Shown: one piece after another, positions 10,301-22,563 of the stretch
Layout: every line of letters begins with the position of its first letter
How positions within the stretch are numbered: position 1 is the stretch's first letter
Assembly (NCBI RefSeq): GCF_000972845.2
Contig: NC_040033.1
Coordinates: 5,732,241 to 5,796,240 of the forward strand
Direction of reading: 5' to 3'
Length of the DNA stretch: 64,000 nt
From: Larimichthys crocea
Taxonomy: Eukaryota; Chordata; Actinopteri; Sciaenidae
The notes under the pieces: generated by a model
Told to the model about the DNA's origin: nothing
What the model saw: only the letters and a program-made list of their open reading frames with translations
Database searches by the model: none
Translations under genes and position numbers: made by a program

Positions 10301-12901
10301 GGCTGCCATACAAGCTAAAGACGTGTTTATAACTGTTGCCATAAATTATCACGACTTTCTCTGCAACGTTGCCCCCCCACCACCGTTCATGGTCACACTT
10401 TGTGCTCCTTATCCAATGGCCTTCCATCAGCTGCCAGCATGAAGATGCCTTACAGTGCCTCTGTACTGAAATTGATTAAAACAACTCAGTCAATGTTGTT
10501 GGGTTTACAGCATTTTCTTTTTTTTTTTTTGCAGTAAAAGGCTTTAGTCAGTACAAATATTATTAAAGTGACCTTCTCCACTTCCTCCCACTCATGCACT
10601 CATACTTTACACCAAGAAGTGACTGCATGGGTACTGCGTGTGAGCCAGAACTTATCAAGGGCCAGCAGAGACGTGAGGAAAGCAATAAAACTTTGGCAGC
10701 ATGTCGAACCTGATTGTTCATACATATATCTATACCATATATCTATGCATATATATAGAGAGACGTGGATATAGGGTATGTTTGCCTTTCCTACTGTTCA
10801 TCTCTGTGCTGGTGTGGTGTGCCCACACGACTTTCTCATTATTACCACAGCAGTAAGTAACAAGACAGGTTAATGCACTGGCTGTCTGATATAGTGAAGG
10901 TGTTTGGTAGTTATTGCCTGGGCAATTGGATGTTTAACGCCCATGCATACTTTGGAAGAATATGCATAAAAGAGTCAAAAGAGATTTTTAGAAACACAAT
11001 AGACTCCCAGTAATTACACCGCGTGTTCTTTTAACGTCGATCTAGCCAATTTGTGAATCACAGCAGCTTCCCCTTCAACTTTCCCTCCCTGCCATTAACT
11101 CCTGTCGCTACACCTTCCTTTAATAGCATCTCAAGAATCTTTCAGCCTCTTCAACACCTCCTGTGGCACCTCACCGCTTGTCTTTGTGCCACTGGATGCT
11201 AACAATCTCACTTGAAGGCTGATGTTGGCAAATCCGCGTGTCGGGGAATCAAAGAGCGGTAAGACGGGGGTTCTCGACAGAAAGAGGAGAGAGGAACATC
11301 AGATGAGACAGCCGAATCCAAGAGCGTGAGTGAGACAGCCAGCGACAGAAGAGACTGTAGACAGTTTCTTGTGTGCCCGCATAGAAATGAAGTGAAATCA
11401 GCTGCTGAACTGCACATCTGTACTAACAGCTGGTGCTGCGGTGACATAAAAGACAAGAAAGAAATAAAGCCCAAAGGGATTTGTTCCCAGTTTTCTAAGA
11501 ACGAACTTTATGTTTTCACAGTGAATATACTCAGCTGTGATTGTATGAGTTACAGAAAATGATGAACTGCTTCGGCTCACCAACAAGCGTCCTCCATATG
11601 TTACTGTTTACTGTCCAATGCAGTTAAACACTTTGGATTTCTTAGTCATTCGTGATGAAGTGATTATTGTTTTTCCCTCCTTGAACAGGAGCTAAAATAA
11701 ACCCTAAATCTGGCAGGTCAATCGCTTTCAACTCTTTTCATTGTTTAACGCAGTCAGGATGATGTTACTGGATGTGAGTCTTATCTGTGCCCGCTGTCCT
11801 GAGCGCCCCCGAATCAGGAGCTAACACGGAAGAAGTGGCTTGCCGATAGATAAAGAGAAAGAGACAGACAGCTAAATAATCAGCCTGAAAGGACCTGGCA
11901 GTGGAATGTAATTACTGAATGAATGGACAAAGCATCTGTCTTTCTGGAGGCTTCTGGTGGGATCTTTGAGGATGGAGAGATGGGCAGCGCCGTGGAGGAG
12001 GAGGAAAGTGTGAATGAAGGAAATGTGTGGGGGAAAGGTGAAAGAGCACTCAGGGCATGTGTCATCACATAAAGTATTATACAGTATCACCAGTGCACTA
12101 CTACTCTGCTGCTATACTACTACCAAAGAAATGTGTCCAGTCTGTTTATGCCACAAAAACATGTGCATTTGTGTGTTAAAGGTTGTTAGTTAAATTGTTT
12201 TATACGGCAATTTATGAAAATGAAATTTTAGCTGTGTATCTAAATCGATGAAATAATAATAAACACTGCATTCGAATCCGAAAAGGTCAGGCTGAACCGA
12301 ATTTCAAAAAGTTATGTGGATGGAAATAAATAGTGGAAATAGAACTGGATGTTCTTCCCATATAACATATTTATATTTATCTCTAATATCTATATTTTTC
12401 TCTAAAAAACCGAGGCCCAGATTAATGCAGGGTTAATGAGAAAATGATATTATCAGGTATTGATAAAATAAGGTATAAGAATTCGGTTGTCCATAGGAGG
12501 TCCAGATGTTTCTGTGATTCAAACGTAAGAAAATGGGATTTGGTTTGACTTGACAATTAATTATTTTAATTATTTTGCATCAAATTCAAAATAAGCTTTA
12601 CTGGCATGAATGTAATATTCTTACCACAACATGTCTCTCTCTTTGTTTACTGTTATATCTCCACTGTCAAACCTTTAAAAAAATCTGAAGTGCTTTCTTG
12701 GCCATCATTTCTTTTGAGTTACTCACTTTAAGCTGCTTATGAAACATGATCGTGCACTGAACAACAAATCTGCTGAAAACTGAAAGGAGGTTTTTTTAAA
12801 AATCTGAATATTGAACTAAAACTAAGCACAGCTGAACGCTTCTTTGGCTACTAACAGCTCGCATCAGCTGCTCGGTTATAAAGAGCCCCCTTTATTTCTA
12901 T
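10301..12901. other. Unannotated non-coding stretch
   Basis: A T tract lies at about 10515-10531. The rest holds no recognisable gene, and I could not place any mobile element. Frames at 11208-11586 and 11872-12090 overlap on both strands and look accidental. Confidence 0.5.
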
Positions 12902-12987
12902 TTCTAACCAGATTTATAGACATTTAGAAGTGTGATGTTTGTATTCTAACCAGATTTATAGACATTTAGAAGTGTGATGTTTGTATT
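12902..12987. repeat. Perfect 42-bp tandem duplication
   Basis: Copies at 12902-12943 and 12944-12985 are identical, and the match extends two bases further. The unit begins 'ttctaaccagatttatag'. There are exactly two copies with no divergence, so the event is recent or an assembly artefact. Confidence 0.95.
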
Positions 12988-14199
12988 GAGTGACAAGACA
13001 AAGTGTGGATTGGGAAATTATTTAGATATCTGTTCAACAAAGGTTCTGTTCACAAACCCCACGGCTTTTACTTTACGTTATTATAGCGCTGATTTAGATC
13101 ATAATATCAAACTGTGCCCCGGTGCCAGGTGTTGAACTGGAGTGTTATCAGAGCGCATCATTAGTTTTTTTTTGTGTTTCTGAACAAGGCATGCACTCTC
13201 CAGCTGGTTATGAACTCTCCTGAGTGGTTTGTTTTGTATCGGAAAGGTGAAAGAGTGTTTGGCATCTATGTGACACTGAATAGTGTTTCTGAGATACTTC
13301 CAAAATCCATGCAGACTGTCGGCTTGAAAAACATTTTGACCCATAAATCTTGAAGAATAATAACAGTCAAGGTTCAAGTTTTTTTCTGCCAGCCGGTGTG
13401 TTGGTTTTCAGAAGAGGTATTTTTCTCTTCTTACTATTGCTTCACACATTTGCATCCTGTATTACTTTCATTCTCTTTGTCAGGAATTAATTGGAAACTG
13501 AAATTGCTTTTTCAGATTGTTTCAACGTGCATTGACTGACCTAATTAGTTCAATGATTACGCTCGCTGGGAAGAGATCTCCGCCTAAACGATGTGACTAA
13601 TTTGAATGAATATTTCAAACCCATGCCTGCAATTAATGTCATTTACATATGTAATGTGTCTGCTTGATTACTTAATTATGTTTGTATTCCCCGATGATGT
13701 CACTGACAGGTGTCTTTTAGAGTATTGTAAAATAAGAAGAGACCTCGACAGATGTCCCAATTCATTCAACTCGTACGAATGTCGCAGCCGTACAGAAACT
13801 GTGGCTCCACCTGAATTACAGAGCTGTCGAGCTCCTGTGGCTCGCAACGACTTTACATCTACCCCTGACAAATATATTCACTGTCAACCACTGACTTGTC
13901 AGAAACTGGCAGAAATTGATTTTCCTTGCTGTTAGTTCCCTATGGCTCTAAAAGATTTTTGGAAAAAACCCAAAAAGAAATGAAATGAAATGATGCAAAA
14001 CTTTTCTGGTCACAAATCTATTGACTATTGAGGCAACCCAAACCCTGAGGCGGTCAACTTTCAACTAATTATACTGATAATATTGTTTAATTAGTAAAAA
14101 CAAACGTGAAAATAGTTTGAAAAGCTAAAGAAAAAGAAAAAGTCTGAAGCTTAATTAGTGAGCTAAGCGCCTTTCCGCTTCTACTGGGAGCAACTTAAG
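12988..14199. other. Unannotated non-coding stretch
   Basis: I see no gene. The 109-codon frame at 13606-13935 has no recognisable domain, is opposed by an antisense frame, and is within the chance range for this base composition. Confidence 0.5.
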
Positions 14200-14315
14200 C
14201 TCTGAAGAGAATAGCTCATCATTTTTGAAAACACACTTGTTTAGACAGTGAGATGAGAATATTAATACCACACTCGTCTGCTTAGCTTAGCATTAAGTCA
14301 CCGTGCCTGCCAAGA
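14200..14315 (-). repeat. Teleost inverted-repeat element, half copy
   Basis: The run from 'gaatagctcatcattttt' (14209) through 'gatgagaatattaatacc' (14252) to 'cttagcttagcattaag' (14281) matches one half of a frequent fish element. In that family a terminal 'GGAATAGTTYRACATTTTG' region leads into 'AGATGAGAAGATTGATACC' and 'TTAGCTTAGC'. The other half, in opposite orientation, is seen at 63170-63402. I assign orientation relative to that copy. The class is a non-autonomous DNA element by its symmetric ends, from memory. Confidence 0.55.
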
Positions 14316-14786
14316 AAACTTCAGAAAACATAAAGGTTGGTAACGCACAAATGAATATTTATGTTTTACAAAGCAAACCTGACTTCACAGTACCACAGTC
14401 CAGCCTTTTGTAGAACCCCATCAACCGCAGCTGCTGTACAAATATGTGCCTTTGCGTTACACTTTCCACAGGCAAAATAAAGCAGTAAAATAAAAACACA
14501 ATATATTCAGAGACACGTGATGCCACAAGACACATGGACAAGGCCAAATGACACATTCCTGTGAAGGAGTTTACTTTGATTTATTCATTAACAGAAATGG
14601 AAAAGTAACTCCTGCATTTGTTGCTAACCTTGAGGCTCTGCTTTTCCATGTCATTATATTTAAATTAATAAGCTTTTAATCAACTTATTTGGTAAATAGA
14701 TGGTTGGGGGGCTGAGTGGGGGCACCCAGAGCCCCATAAACGGGTTTGTCCTGCCCTGCTGATCAATACATATTTGCCATGTATGT

Positions 14787-15094
14787 CAGTGGTTCCAGAC
14801 TTGCGGGTTGGGACCCATCAAATCGGTTACAAGAAAACCCCAAAGGTTGCGAGATGACTGACAGGAAACCAAGAAAAAAAAACCAAGATAACACATTCAT
14901 TGGATACATTCTTCTAATCTTTGCTCTCTTTCCTTGAGACTTATTGAATAATTTGACCTCTTAAGGCCTCTGAATTTGATTTAAATTTAACAGGGGTGCC
15001 CTGTCATAACTCATGTCACAGCGACGATGGGTGACAAGTGGACGTTTCTTCACTTTTAAGGGGTCGTGTGACGCAAATTGGAAAGTTTTCTAGG
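14787..15094. mobile_element. hAT-like non-autonomous element (CAGTGGTTCC ends)
   Basis: The left end reads CAGTGGTTCCAGACTTGCGG and is followed by 'gggttgggaccc' and 'ggttgcgagatga'. The right end has 'aaggggtcgtgtgacgcaaattgg', the decayed complement of the usual GGTTGGGAACCACTG terminus. CAGTGG ends and this 'ggtcgcgag' word are, from memory, characteristic of a widespread hAT-type element in fish. The element is about 308 bp, non-coding and worn. The right boundary is approximate, and an 8-bp target duplication is not clear. Confidence 0.55.
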
Positions 15095-15735
15095 TTTGTT
15101 TAAGATGCTAGTGTACTGTGACACTAACAGACAATATCAGAATGAGTATTACACATAATACAGAGAAACACATAAGTATTAAGAGGCCGGAGGAATCCAT
15201 AAGTAAGTACGATCAATATCCTCTAATAATGCTAGACCGGACTACTTGAGTGATACAGGTGCTACGGTATGTAATGAATGTAATCACCAAACTTTCAATG
15301 AATGAGTCAGAAATCCAGAGCATGTATCTGCACAGTGATGCTCATTGTGTTTGTTAGAGAAAGTGGATAGAAAGCGAAGTAACGGCCTCTAACAGCTGCC
15401 GGTATCTGCGAGAACACGCGGCAATGAGCTCCTTGATTTCCTCTGATGTCAAAACCTGGAGGAAAAAATCAATGTGGAGGATGAAGCCTTATTTACACAC
15501 ACCCCACCTGATAGACTGTGGCTCACTGATGTCAACAAGCTATTAATGTTTCAGGAGAAGATTGCTTTTTTGCGGCTAAGTGGGGAATTAAATGATGGAA
15601 GTTCTATTTTTACCCATAAACACACTGATGGCTAGGACTACATTTGAGCAAGACAGATGTTTTTGTTGTTTTTGTTTTTTTTAGCTCAGGGGAACTCTTT
15701 AGTGTAATCAGACAGACATTTACCATCCTTAATCT

Positions 15736-16217
15736 TGAGGTGTCTGCACAAAGATGCATAGTTACATACTAATGTTAGTATTATTATATACATATGGTTT
15801 ACATCAAGATAGTTACTTTGGTCGTCAGCTGTTCTAGGGGTATCAGAAAACCATCAGGTTGGCACCGTTGACAGGAGAGATGATATTTATGATGTAGCAG
15901 GGGAAAGATCAGGTCAAGGGTTAAGGCCACATGTTGGGGTATCCTGGAAAAGGGGCCTATCTTCTTCTTTTTTCCCTCTGACACGAGTTATATGATATTG
16001 TTAATTTTGTTTGCATGTCTTGGAAGCATGACCTCCATCGTATAAAAGGGCTTGTCCCGCATAGATCAGGATAGTCTTATCATTCGGGCAGAGGCTCTCC
16101 AAGTAACGTTTTACTTGTTACTATACTTATTGTAATAAATTTGTTATGCAACTAAGACAGTCTCGGCGGAGTTTCTCTTCAAACATCTTCAACTGCATCA
16201 CCACTGAATATTCGACA
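15736..16217 (+). mobile_element. Solo LTR of a retrovirus-like element
   Basis: The 482-bp sequence begins TGAGGTGTC and ends TTCGACA (TG...CA). It is flanked on both sides by the same 4-bp target duplication ATCT (15732-15735 and 16218-16221). Promoter-like structure is in the expected order: a TATAAAAG box at 16041-16048, a likely start near 16070, and an AATAAA polyadenylation signal at 16134-16139, leaving about 78 bp of U5. No internal gag, pol or env sequence follows, so this is a solo LTR left by recombination between two LTRs. A 4-bp duplication fits gamma/epsilon-type endogenous retroviruses or some gypsy elements. Only the LTR is present, so I cannot decide between them. The frame at 16146-16508, which runs out of it, is accidental. 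Confidence 0.8.
16041..16139 (+). promoter_or_regulatory. TATA box and polyA signal within the LTR
   Basis: TATAAAAG at 16041-16048 and AATAAA at 16134-16139 are spaced about 90 bp apart inside the solo LTR. This is the classical R-region layout of a retroviral LTR. The signals look intact and could in principle initiate or end a transcript read to the right. Nothing downstream shows that they do. Confidence 0.55.
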
Positions 16218-16221
16218 ATCT

Positions 16222-17599
16222 CAATCCACCCGACGAGCATGCGACACTTGTTTGAGATGCATAATTGCAGGGAAGTGTGCACGTACAGGTTGTGTGATAA
16301 ACCAAAGAGCCCGAATGAAGAAATAACACGACAAATGTCTGCAAGCAGCTCGACAAAAGGCGCACAACGTTTGAATTTAAGAACCTCTCAGGATGAATTG
16401 CTCATATCCTGTCATCAGTGTGGGATTCGCTGTCAGCCTCATTCAAAGTTGTGGAGTGGAATACATTTTCACCATCACCGGCAGCAGTCCCTCGCTCCCC
16501 CTGAGTGAACCGTTTGTTGAGAGGAACATAAAAGGTTTGCTCGGTGGACATGTTTTTGCCCTCGGGGGTACACAAACTCAATAGCTAGCTAGCTGGCTAG
16601 CCGTCTCTCCTTGAGTGCGCCTGTGCTTTCCCGGTGGCAGACACTGAAAATTGAGGTCGCGACCCTCGTGAGTGTGTGAGTCAGGATGCGTCTATGTTGA
16701 AATATCTCTCTCTCTTTTTTTCCCCTTCTCTATATCAGGGTGCATATCCTTGAAATATCTATTCTGCACATATACCTTCCCCTCTATTACTTAATACACG
16801 ACACATATTTTCATTTTTATGATATGAATTTGCAGCCCTGTTGACACATTTCACATATATATATGGGATTCTTTGCCTTCTTTGTATAATGTAGATTTAA
16901 TACTGGAGGCTATACAGTATTCACAATGATATGTCTGTGTATATATCTGACATACTTAATACAAACAGTATGCATCTTAACTCGTACGTTATGTTTTTTT
17001 TTAGATATTTGCTTAACATTTATTTCTAATTATGTATGATTGTGTTGCGACTGTAGGTTCCTTTATTAACTCTGATCACTAGGCACGAGTTTAGTGTAAA
17101 AACATTTGACTTATCAGCTTTAATCCCCTTAAAAACACTTAAAGGGGGCCCTCAGTTTGAGTTTTGTAAGTAAGTTAAGGTTTTTGGAGTCTGGCATTGA
17201 ACAGTAGTAGTAACAGGCACTGTGTCCGGACAGTAAAACAACATCAAATATTTTACTTTTCTCTGCCCTTTGGCTGCTTTTTGTCTGAAATTATTGCAGG
17301 CTGTCTGGGATGTTAAACATTAATCTGCGTGCAGATGTGACTCTATTTCTGGATAATAAACCTTTAAAGTTTTTAAATCTCAGACTCCTGTTTTAAACTG
17401 CTTTATGAATATGGACGGGTTATGAGGCAATGGACCGCTGGGCACAGACATGTAAAAGCACTCCTAGCCCTCCTACATAAGAGAAAGACTCCCAGACTGA
17501 GAGAGACACAAAGTACATCACATACAGCACAGGTGGTCGATGTCTGTCTCTTTGTAGTTGTTTTGTGTTTTTTTTAAATCTTTTTTTCAGCATCTTTTT
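16222..17599. other. Unannotated non-coding stretch
   Basis: A short imperfect run of 'agct' units lies at about 16577-16600. I see no gene. Confidence 0.5.
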
Positions 17600-18245
17600 G
17601 CAGGTTGTTTTTTTTGCCTCTCTTTGCAGTCAATCTGTGCCACTCTGCAGTAATTTTGTGTCTCTTTGCTGTCGGTCTGTGTCTAATTATGGTCGTTTGC
17701 CTCTTTGTAGTTAGTTTGTGTCTATTTGTGGTCGTTTTTTGGCTCTTTGTAGTTAGTTTGTCTGTTTGTGGTCGTTTTTTGGCTCTTTGTAGTTAGTTTG
17801 TCTGTTTGTGGTCGTTTTTTGCCTCTTTGTAGTTAGTTTGTGTCTATTTGTGGTCGTTTTTTGCCTCTTTGTAGTTAGTTTGTGTCTGTCTGTGGTCATT
17901 TTTTGCCTCTTTGTAGTTAGTTTGTATCTGTTTGTGGTCATTTTTTTGCCTCTTTGTAGTTAGTTTGTGTCTCTTTGCTGTCAGTCTGTGTCTAATTGTG
18001 GCCGTCTGTCTCTTTGTAGTTAGTTATTGTCTGTTTGGGGTCAGTTTGTGTACCATTGCAGTCATTCTGTGTCTCTTTACTGTCGGTCTGTCTGTTTGTG
18101 GTAATTTTGTGCCTCTTTGTAGTTAGTTTATGTATCTTTGTGGTTATTTTGTATTTTATTGTAGCCAGTTTATGTCTCTTTTTGGACGTGTTGCATCTCT
18201 TTGTAGTCAGTTTTCTCTTTGTAGTCAGTTTTGTGTCTCTTTCTA
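17600..18245. repeat. Large minisatellite, 20/40-bp TTTGTAGTTAG-type unit
   Basis: About 645 bp is made of alternating ~20-bp half-units, 'ctctttgtagttagtttgtg' and 'tctatttgtggtcgtttttt'. They form a 40-42 bp higher-order unit that is most regular at 17700-17945 and decays toward both ends. The plus strand is T/G-rich and almost lacks A. This keeps frames open on both strands (for example 18035-18511 plus and 17753-17941 minus), but these are not genes. Similar repeats are common in fish genomes. Confidence 0.92.
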
Positions 18246-20689
18246 GGCTTTTGATTGACTTTCCAACAATAAGTATTAGCAGTCACTTTATACAGAGGCT
18301 CTGGCCCAGTAATCCTCCCATGCTTACAGAGTCTTTATGCAGATGTAGTCAAAACAATACCCACATTGTCAATAAACTTGCCAATATGTCTGCTACTGAG
18401 TGTCGTGTACAGTATAGTATATCATGTCTGTACAGACTGTGGTTTTTAGCGTTTCATTGCATCCACAACTGGTCCCGAGCAGGTGAGAGACAGCTGAGGC
18501 CAGCAGCATGACAGTGAGAACAGCTGATCCCTGCAGAACCAGCTTGGAGCTGACCCAGATGAGGACGCTCCACTGTAATCGGGGTCCCTGAGGTAATCTA
18601 GGCAGGACATTATCTGCTTCGCTGCTTCTCTGCAGCATCTGGAGGGCTCCGCCACCTGCTCTGGAAGGCCTCACGCCGCTCCTCTGCCTCTTTTTATTTC
18701 AGGTTTGTTTGTTTACTTTTCTCTCCCCCGTACTCAGCGAACATCACACAGCCACTTAGACATATCAGATATGTGCCTGAGAAATGTGGATCAAATCGCT
18801 GCTGCTGTTTATCCGAACCTCTTCTCTTTTCGCTGATATAACCAATAAAATAAGCACACTGAGGCTCTTCTAGCCTGACTGCCATGAGGGATGCTCTAAA
18901 TGATCTCCCTAATTAAATGTTTCCCATGCAAGATGTTTCTACACTTATTATATTCATGCCCGGGTCATTGCTAAATTGCCAGTTGCACTTTTACTCAATG
19001 TTAAATTAATAATGCCTTCAGCAACCAAGAAGTCAGAGAGCAATCCGAATTTTAAACTTCCACAAATTGACCTGTAAGACTCTAAGTCATGTTTATGTTT
19101 CATCTTTTGTATTAATTATCTTTTTTCTTCAATGGCGCTCTGTTTCCACTCTGTGCTTTTTTATGTTTCACTAAGTCAAAGACAATTTTTCACCCTGGTG
19201 GGAGACAAAAAAATTCTACTCTCTTCTAAACAGTCAATCAACTTGCCTTTTCATGCGGCTTCAATCACTCCATTTAATACAGAACGTCTACTACAAGCAA
19301 GAGACTACTTCAACACCACCATTATTAGTGATGTTGAAGCAGATGTTACCATGCTTGCTATTTTCTGGAGACCTTAAAAGCATTTTCATAAACTAATCTG
19401 ATGGTACCAGGTATCGAGCAATTATGATGGTGTTTTCTTATCACTGGGATTCAAATAAAAAGCCAGAAAGGAAAAAGAAAAATCTGACTGTTCAATCTGA
19501 ATTCGAAGGTCAGAAAAACTGCAAAAGCTTGATTTCACTCAGAAACGTTCACTCTCCTGTTCATTGTCTAATAATTAGTGCGAATGGGAATCTCATATTC
19601 ATAGAACATTGTTGTATTCTGCCAAAACATTTCAGCCATATTTCCATAATTCAATATATACTAGAGACTTTCCATTATTTTCAGAAAAAAAAAAATCAAA
19701 CCCGAGCAGAAAAAACTGGCAAAATATTTGGTCATCTTGCTGCCTGAGGGTTACGCTTCAACAATGACGTTCCAGCAGATGGATGGACAGAAAAACATGT
19801 ATTAATATGCCAAAAGAAACAAATATGTGCACAAACAATGAGACTCGCCATTTCTAAAATTACAGTTTAATGACAGAGGAGGTTGGGGAAATGTCAGCAT
19901 GAGAATTCTCTCTATGTGTAATCTGAAAACTAATTCTGAATGCTTTGATGCATCTGAATCTGAATCTGAGCAGTATGATTAGAAAACTTTGTGTTGAATA
20001 TGTTGACTCGACCTGAGACAGATGTGGCCTGGAAGCTATCAGGCCGGCTGAATCGATATCTGCACACCGAGAGCGGACAAAGTAGGGAAACGGTGTAAAT
20101 TCCTTCTTTGTGAGTTGATGTTCTGCTGCTTATCAGGCAGCTTGAACCTTATTTCCTTCTAAAAATAGAAAAAGTAATTCCTCTGTGAACTTGTTAGCTC
20201 TCGATAAGGAAAAAACATTAGTGACTGTGGCTCTTTTGGCCATTTTCAAACTGCATTTATACTCCTCATGCACATGCATCAGCTCCTACTCTGTGATTTG
20301 TTTCCTAATTTAAAAAAAAAATAATATTAATTTACTGCGTTAATTAAAAATAAATGTTTTTCTAACTTTTGCTTTCATGCGAAATTCTAAAAATACAACC
20401 AGGTCTCATCATGTCGGTGCAGACGGCTCATTTTATGTGACGCTCTATAACTCAAATGGTTCCCATAATAGACACTGGGAAGTCATTCAGCCTGACCCTG
20501 TTCGTCAGATATAGGTTTAATTGCCCAGAATATGAAGTGCGAGATCCGCTCACTTATCAAATTAACAGCTCAGAAAAGGACGGTAAAGTACTTAACGCTC
20601 GTTTCAGTAGAATGAGTGATGCCAAAGGTAAGCTGTTTATCTGTTAAAGGGGGGGTAGCAGGAAGAGAATGCCTCATTGACGGAGTAAA
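18246..20689. other. Unannotated non-coding stretch
   Basis: A moderately GC-rich patch at 18460-18690 and a low-repeat patch at about 19990-20110 are the only parts that stand out. I recognise no protein in the frames at 18393-18674, 19132-19377 or 19424-19747. Confidence 0.5.
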
Positions 20690-20940
20690 ACATGACGTGA
20701 ATGCCGGTTTTTAATTTGATACTGCGGGTCATGGAGATGTAGTTAAATGCCCAGCTGCCAAACTCCAGATGAGAGAAGCTCGGAGTTGATAAAAATGTCG
20801 ATATGCTCATGAAGGTCGCCTTCAGTTAATGTGCTTTAGGAGTCATTAAGAACCTTTCTGCCCTGGATTTTGTCTCTCAGGCTACATAAACACTGCCTTT
20901 TCTTCTTGGTGGAGGTTGCTTCGACTGAAAAAAGCATTCA
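20690..20940. promoter_or_regulatory. Enhancer-like non-coding block (candidate)
   Basis: This is a non-repetitive block with short homeodomain-like words ('taatttgat' near 20714, 'gttaatgtg' near 20826, 'cattaag' near 20843) and no open frame of interest. The call rests on texture only. Alignment to other fish or tetrapods would be decisive. Confidence 0.22.
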
Positions 20941-21250
20941 TCCCACCTGTATGCTTTTTTATGTTAAAAATGATGAAAATCTACAATTTTAATTAACGTT
21001 TTTATTCATAATGGATAGTCCTCGACTAAGGACAGTGCTCTTTAAACAAATACAACATTCTTTATCTGTAGGCAGCAGTGCAGTGTCATTAAAGGAAGAT
21101 ACATTTTAAATAGATAAACTGGAGTGCATTAATAATTAACAAGGAATGTATTCAGTTATTTGTTTTAGTTATACCATTATTATGGAGAGCATAATAACCA
21201 GTTTCATCATGATTCATTCTCTAGTTTGATGGAAATGTACACAATTTAGT

Positions 21251-21251
21251 T

Positions 21252-21330
<79 letters not shown>

Positions 21331-21332
21331 CT
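21251..21332. repeat. (TTTC)n microsatellite
   Basis: An uninterrupted tetranucleotide tract of 82 bp (about 20 copies). The purity suggests it is likely length-polymorphic. Confidence 0.98.
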
Positions 21333-21645
21333 GAATCTAATCCGTCTCCCTCAGACATGCGTTATGCTGTATATGAGTAATGGCTTAAAGAAATTAGTGG
21401 GTGTAACAGTGTGAACACACTTTAAAGGTTGATGTCAGATCATAGTTACAATGAAACCTTCGATTATTTGTGTGTATTTAAGGATCAGGAAGGCAAAATA
21501 AAGCTCCACTGCTGCTTCTCATATCCAGAATCTTTCCAAAGATCTTACAGTGACTGAAAAAAGACAAACGTGTCGATTGAAACTGATTATCTGTAAAAAC
21601 AGTGATCTTAAAGTTCTCTTCTGTCTCTTATTCGAACTTAATAGT

Positions 21646-22150
21646 CTGTGGTGGAATGGAACAAAGTACATTTACTACAGTTACTTTACCTGAGTCTTTT
21701 TTTTTCATGACACTTTCCTTTACAGGTAGAGAGTGGCTTTTAATTTGGAGGTTTGGACTGTTGGTTGGACAAAACAAGACATTATGAAAGTGTCACTTTG
21801 GACTCTAATTTGGTAATAATCTTTAATATTTTCATCATTTTTGCAAACCAAACAATCAATCAGCCAATTAAATAATGGAGAAACTCACCAGCAGAGGAAT
21901 TAACATTGAAAAAAATCATTAGTTAAAGCCTTAGACATACAAATAATAAAAATAGCTCCACCTCAGCAAAATCCTGCTTTTATATGCTTACATAATACTA
22001 CAACAGTCACAGGGAGCATTAAGTACTTTTACTTGTATTACTTTAAGTACATTTGACTTGCTGAAGTAACATTTTCAATGCAGGACTTTCATTTGTCACA
22101 GAGTATTTTGGTTACTTAAGTAAAGGATCTGAAGACTTCCTCCACTGCTG
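21646..22150. mobile_element. hAT-like non-autonomous element (AGTACATTTACT family)
   Basis: The 505-bp element has the hallmark ends of a very common fish hAT-type repeat. On the left are 'gtggtggaa', then 'aagtacatttac', then 'ttacttta'. On the right are 'agtacttttacttgtattac', 'aatgcaggactttcatttgt', 'cttaagtaaaggatctga' and 'cttcctccactgctg'. The two ends are imperfect inverted repeats. Possible 8-bp target duplications TTAATAGT (21638-21645) and TCGATAGC (22151-22158) agree at five of eight positions. There is no transposase inside, so it depends on an autonomous relative. Confidence 0.8.
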
Positions 22151-22563
22151 TCGATAGCTGACACTGTGATAGTAAAGTATGCAGCACGTGTGTGCTAAAA
22201 TTAGACTAAACGAGTCGAGCTGAGCTATCTGTGCATGCATCATTTATCTTTGTGGGTTACAGTGTTCGAAACATGTGTCACTGAACATCCCGTAATAACC
22301 ACACAACATGTGTATGTAGGATGCAGCGCACAGCATATTACTTATGTTTCCATTTGTCCAACTCAGTCAAGCTGAAAGTGTTGTTTCAGTAACACTCCAA
22401 CACCAACAACAAGCATGCATGCAGACGCACACACACACTACATCCCATAGTTAAGCACATGCTCGGTGTGTACAAGTTGCTCTTGCATGATGTTTTATTC
22501 ATGGTATCAGAGGTATATCCATTCATGAGCTATCATATTTTTTTTTCTTTTTTTTTTTGCAAG
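22151..22563. other. Unannotated stretch ending in a long pyrimidine tract
   Basis: A short (CA)n lies at about 22427-22438. The last 30 bases (22538-22559) are almost pure T/C and would serve as a polypyrimidine tract if 22562-22563 is used as a splice acceptor. Confidence 0.4.

Noticed and set aside
13606..13935. Small cysteine-rich secreted protein
   Set aside because: Cysteines are not in any recognisable pattern, the N-terminus is not a convincing signal peptide in context, and an antisense frame covers the same DNA.
16146..16508. Gene downstream of the LTR promoter
   Set aside because: The frame starts inside U5 and crosses the LTR boundary into unique DNA. No retroviral or host protein is recognisable.
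17600..18245. CRISPR-like array
   Set aside because: The units are contiguous and degenerate with no unique spacers, and the genome is vertebrate.
18035..18511. 158-codon frame resembling a hydrophobic membrane protein
   Set aside because: It lies mainly in the T/G-rich minisatellite, where stops are depleted by composition. The periodic Leu/Val/Phe pattern is the repeat itself.
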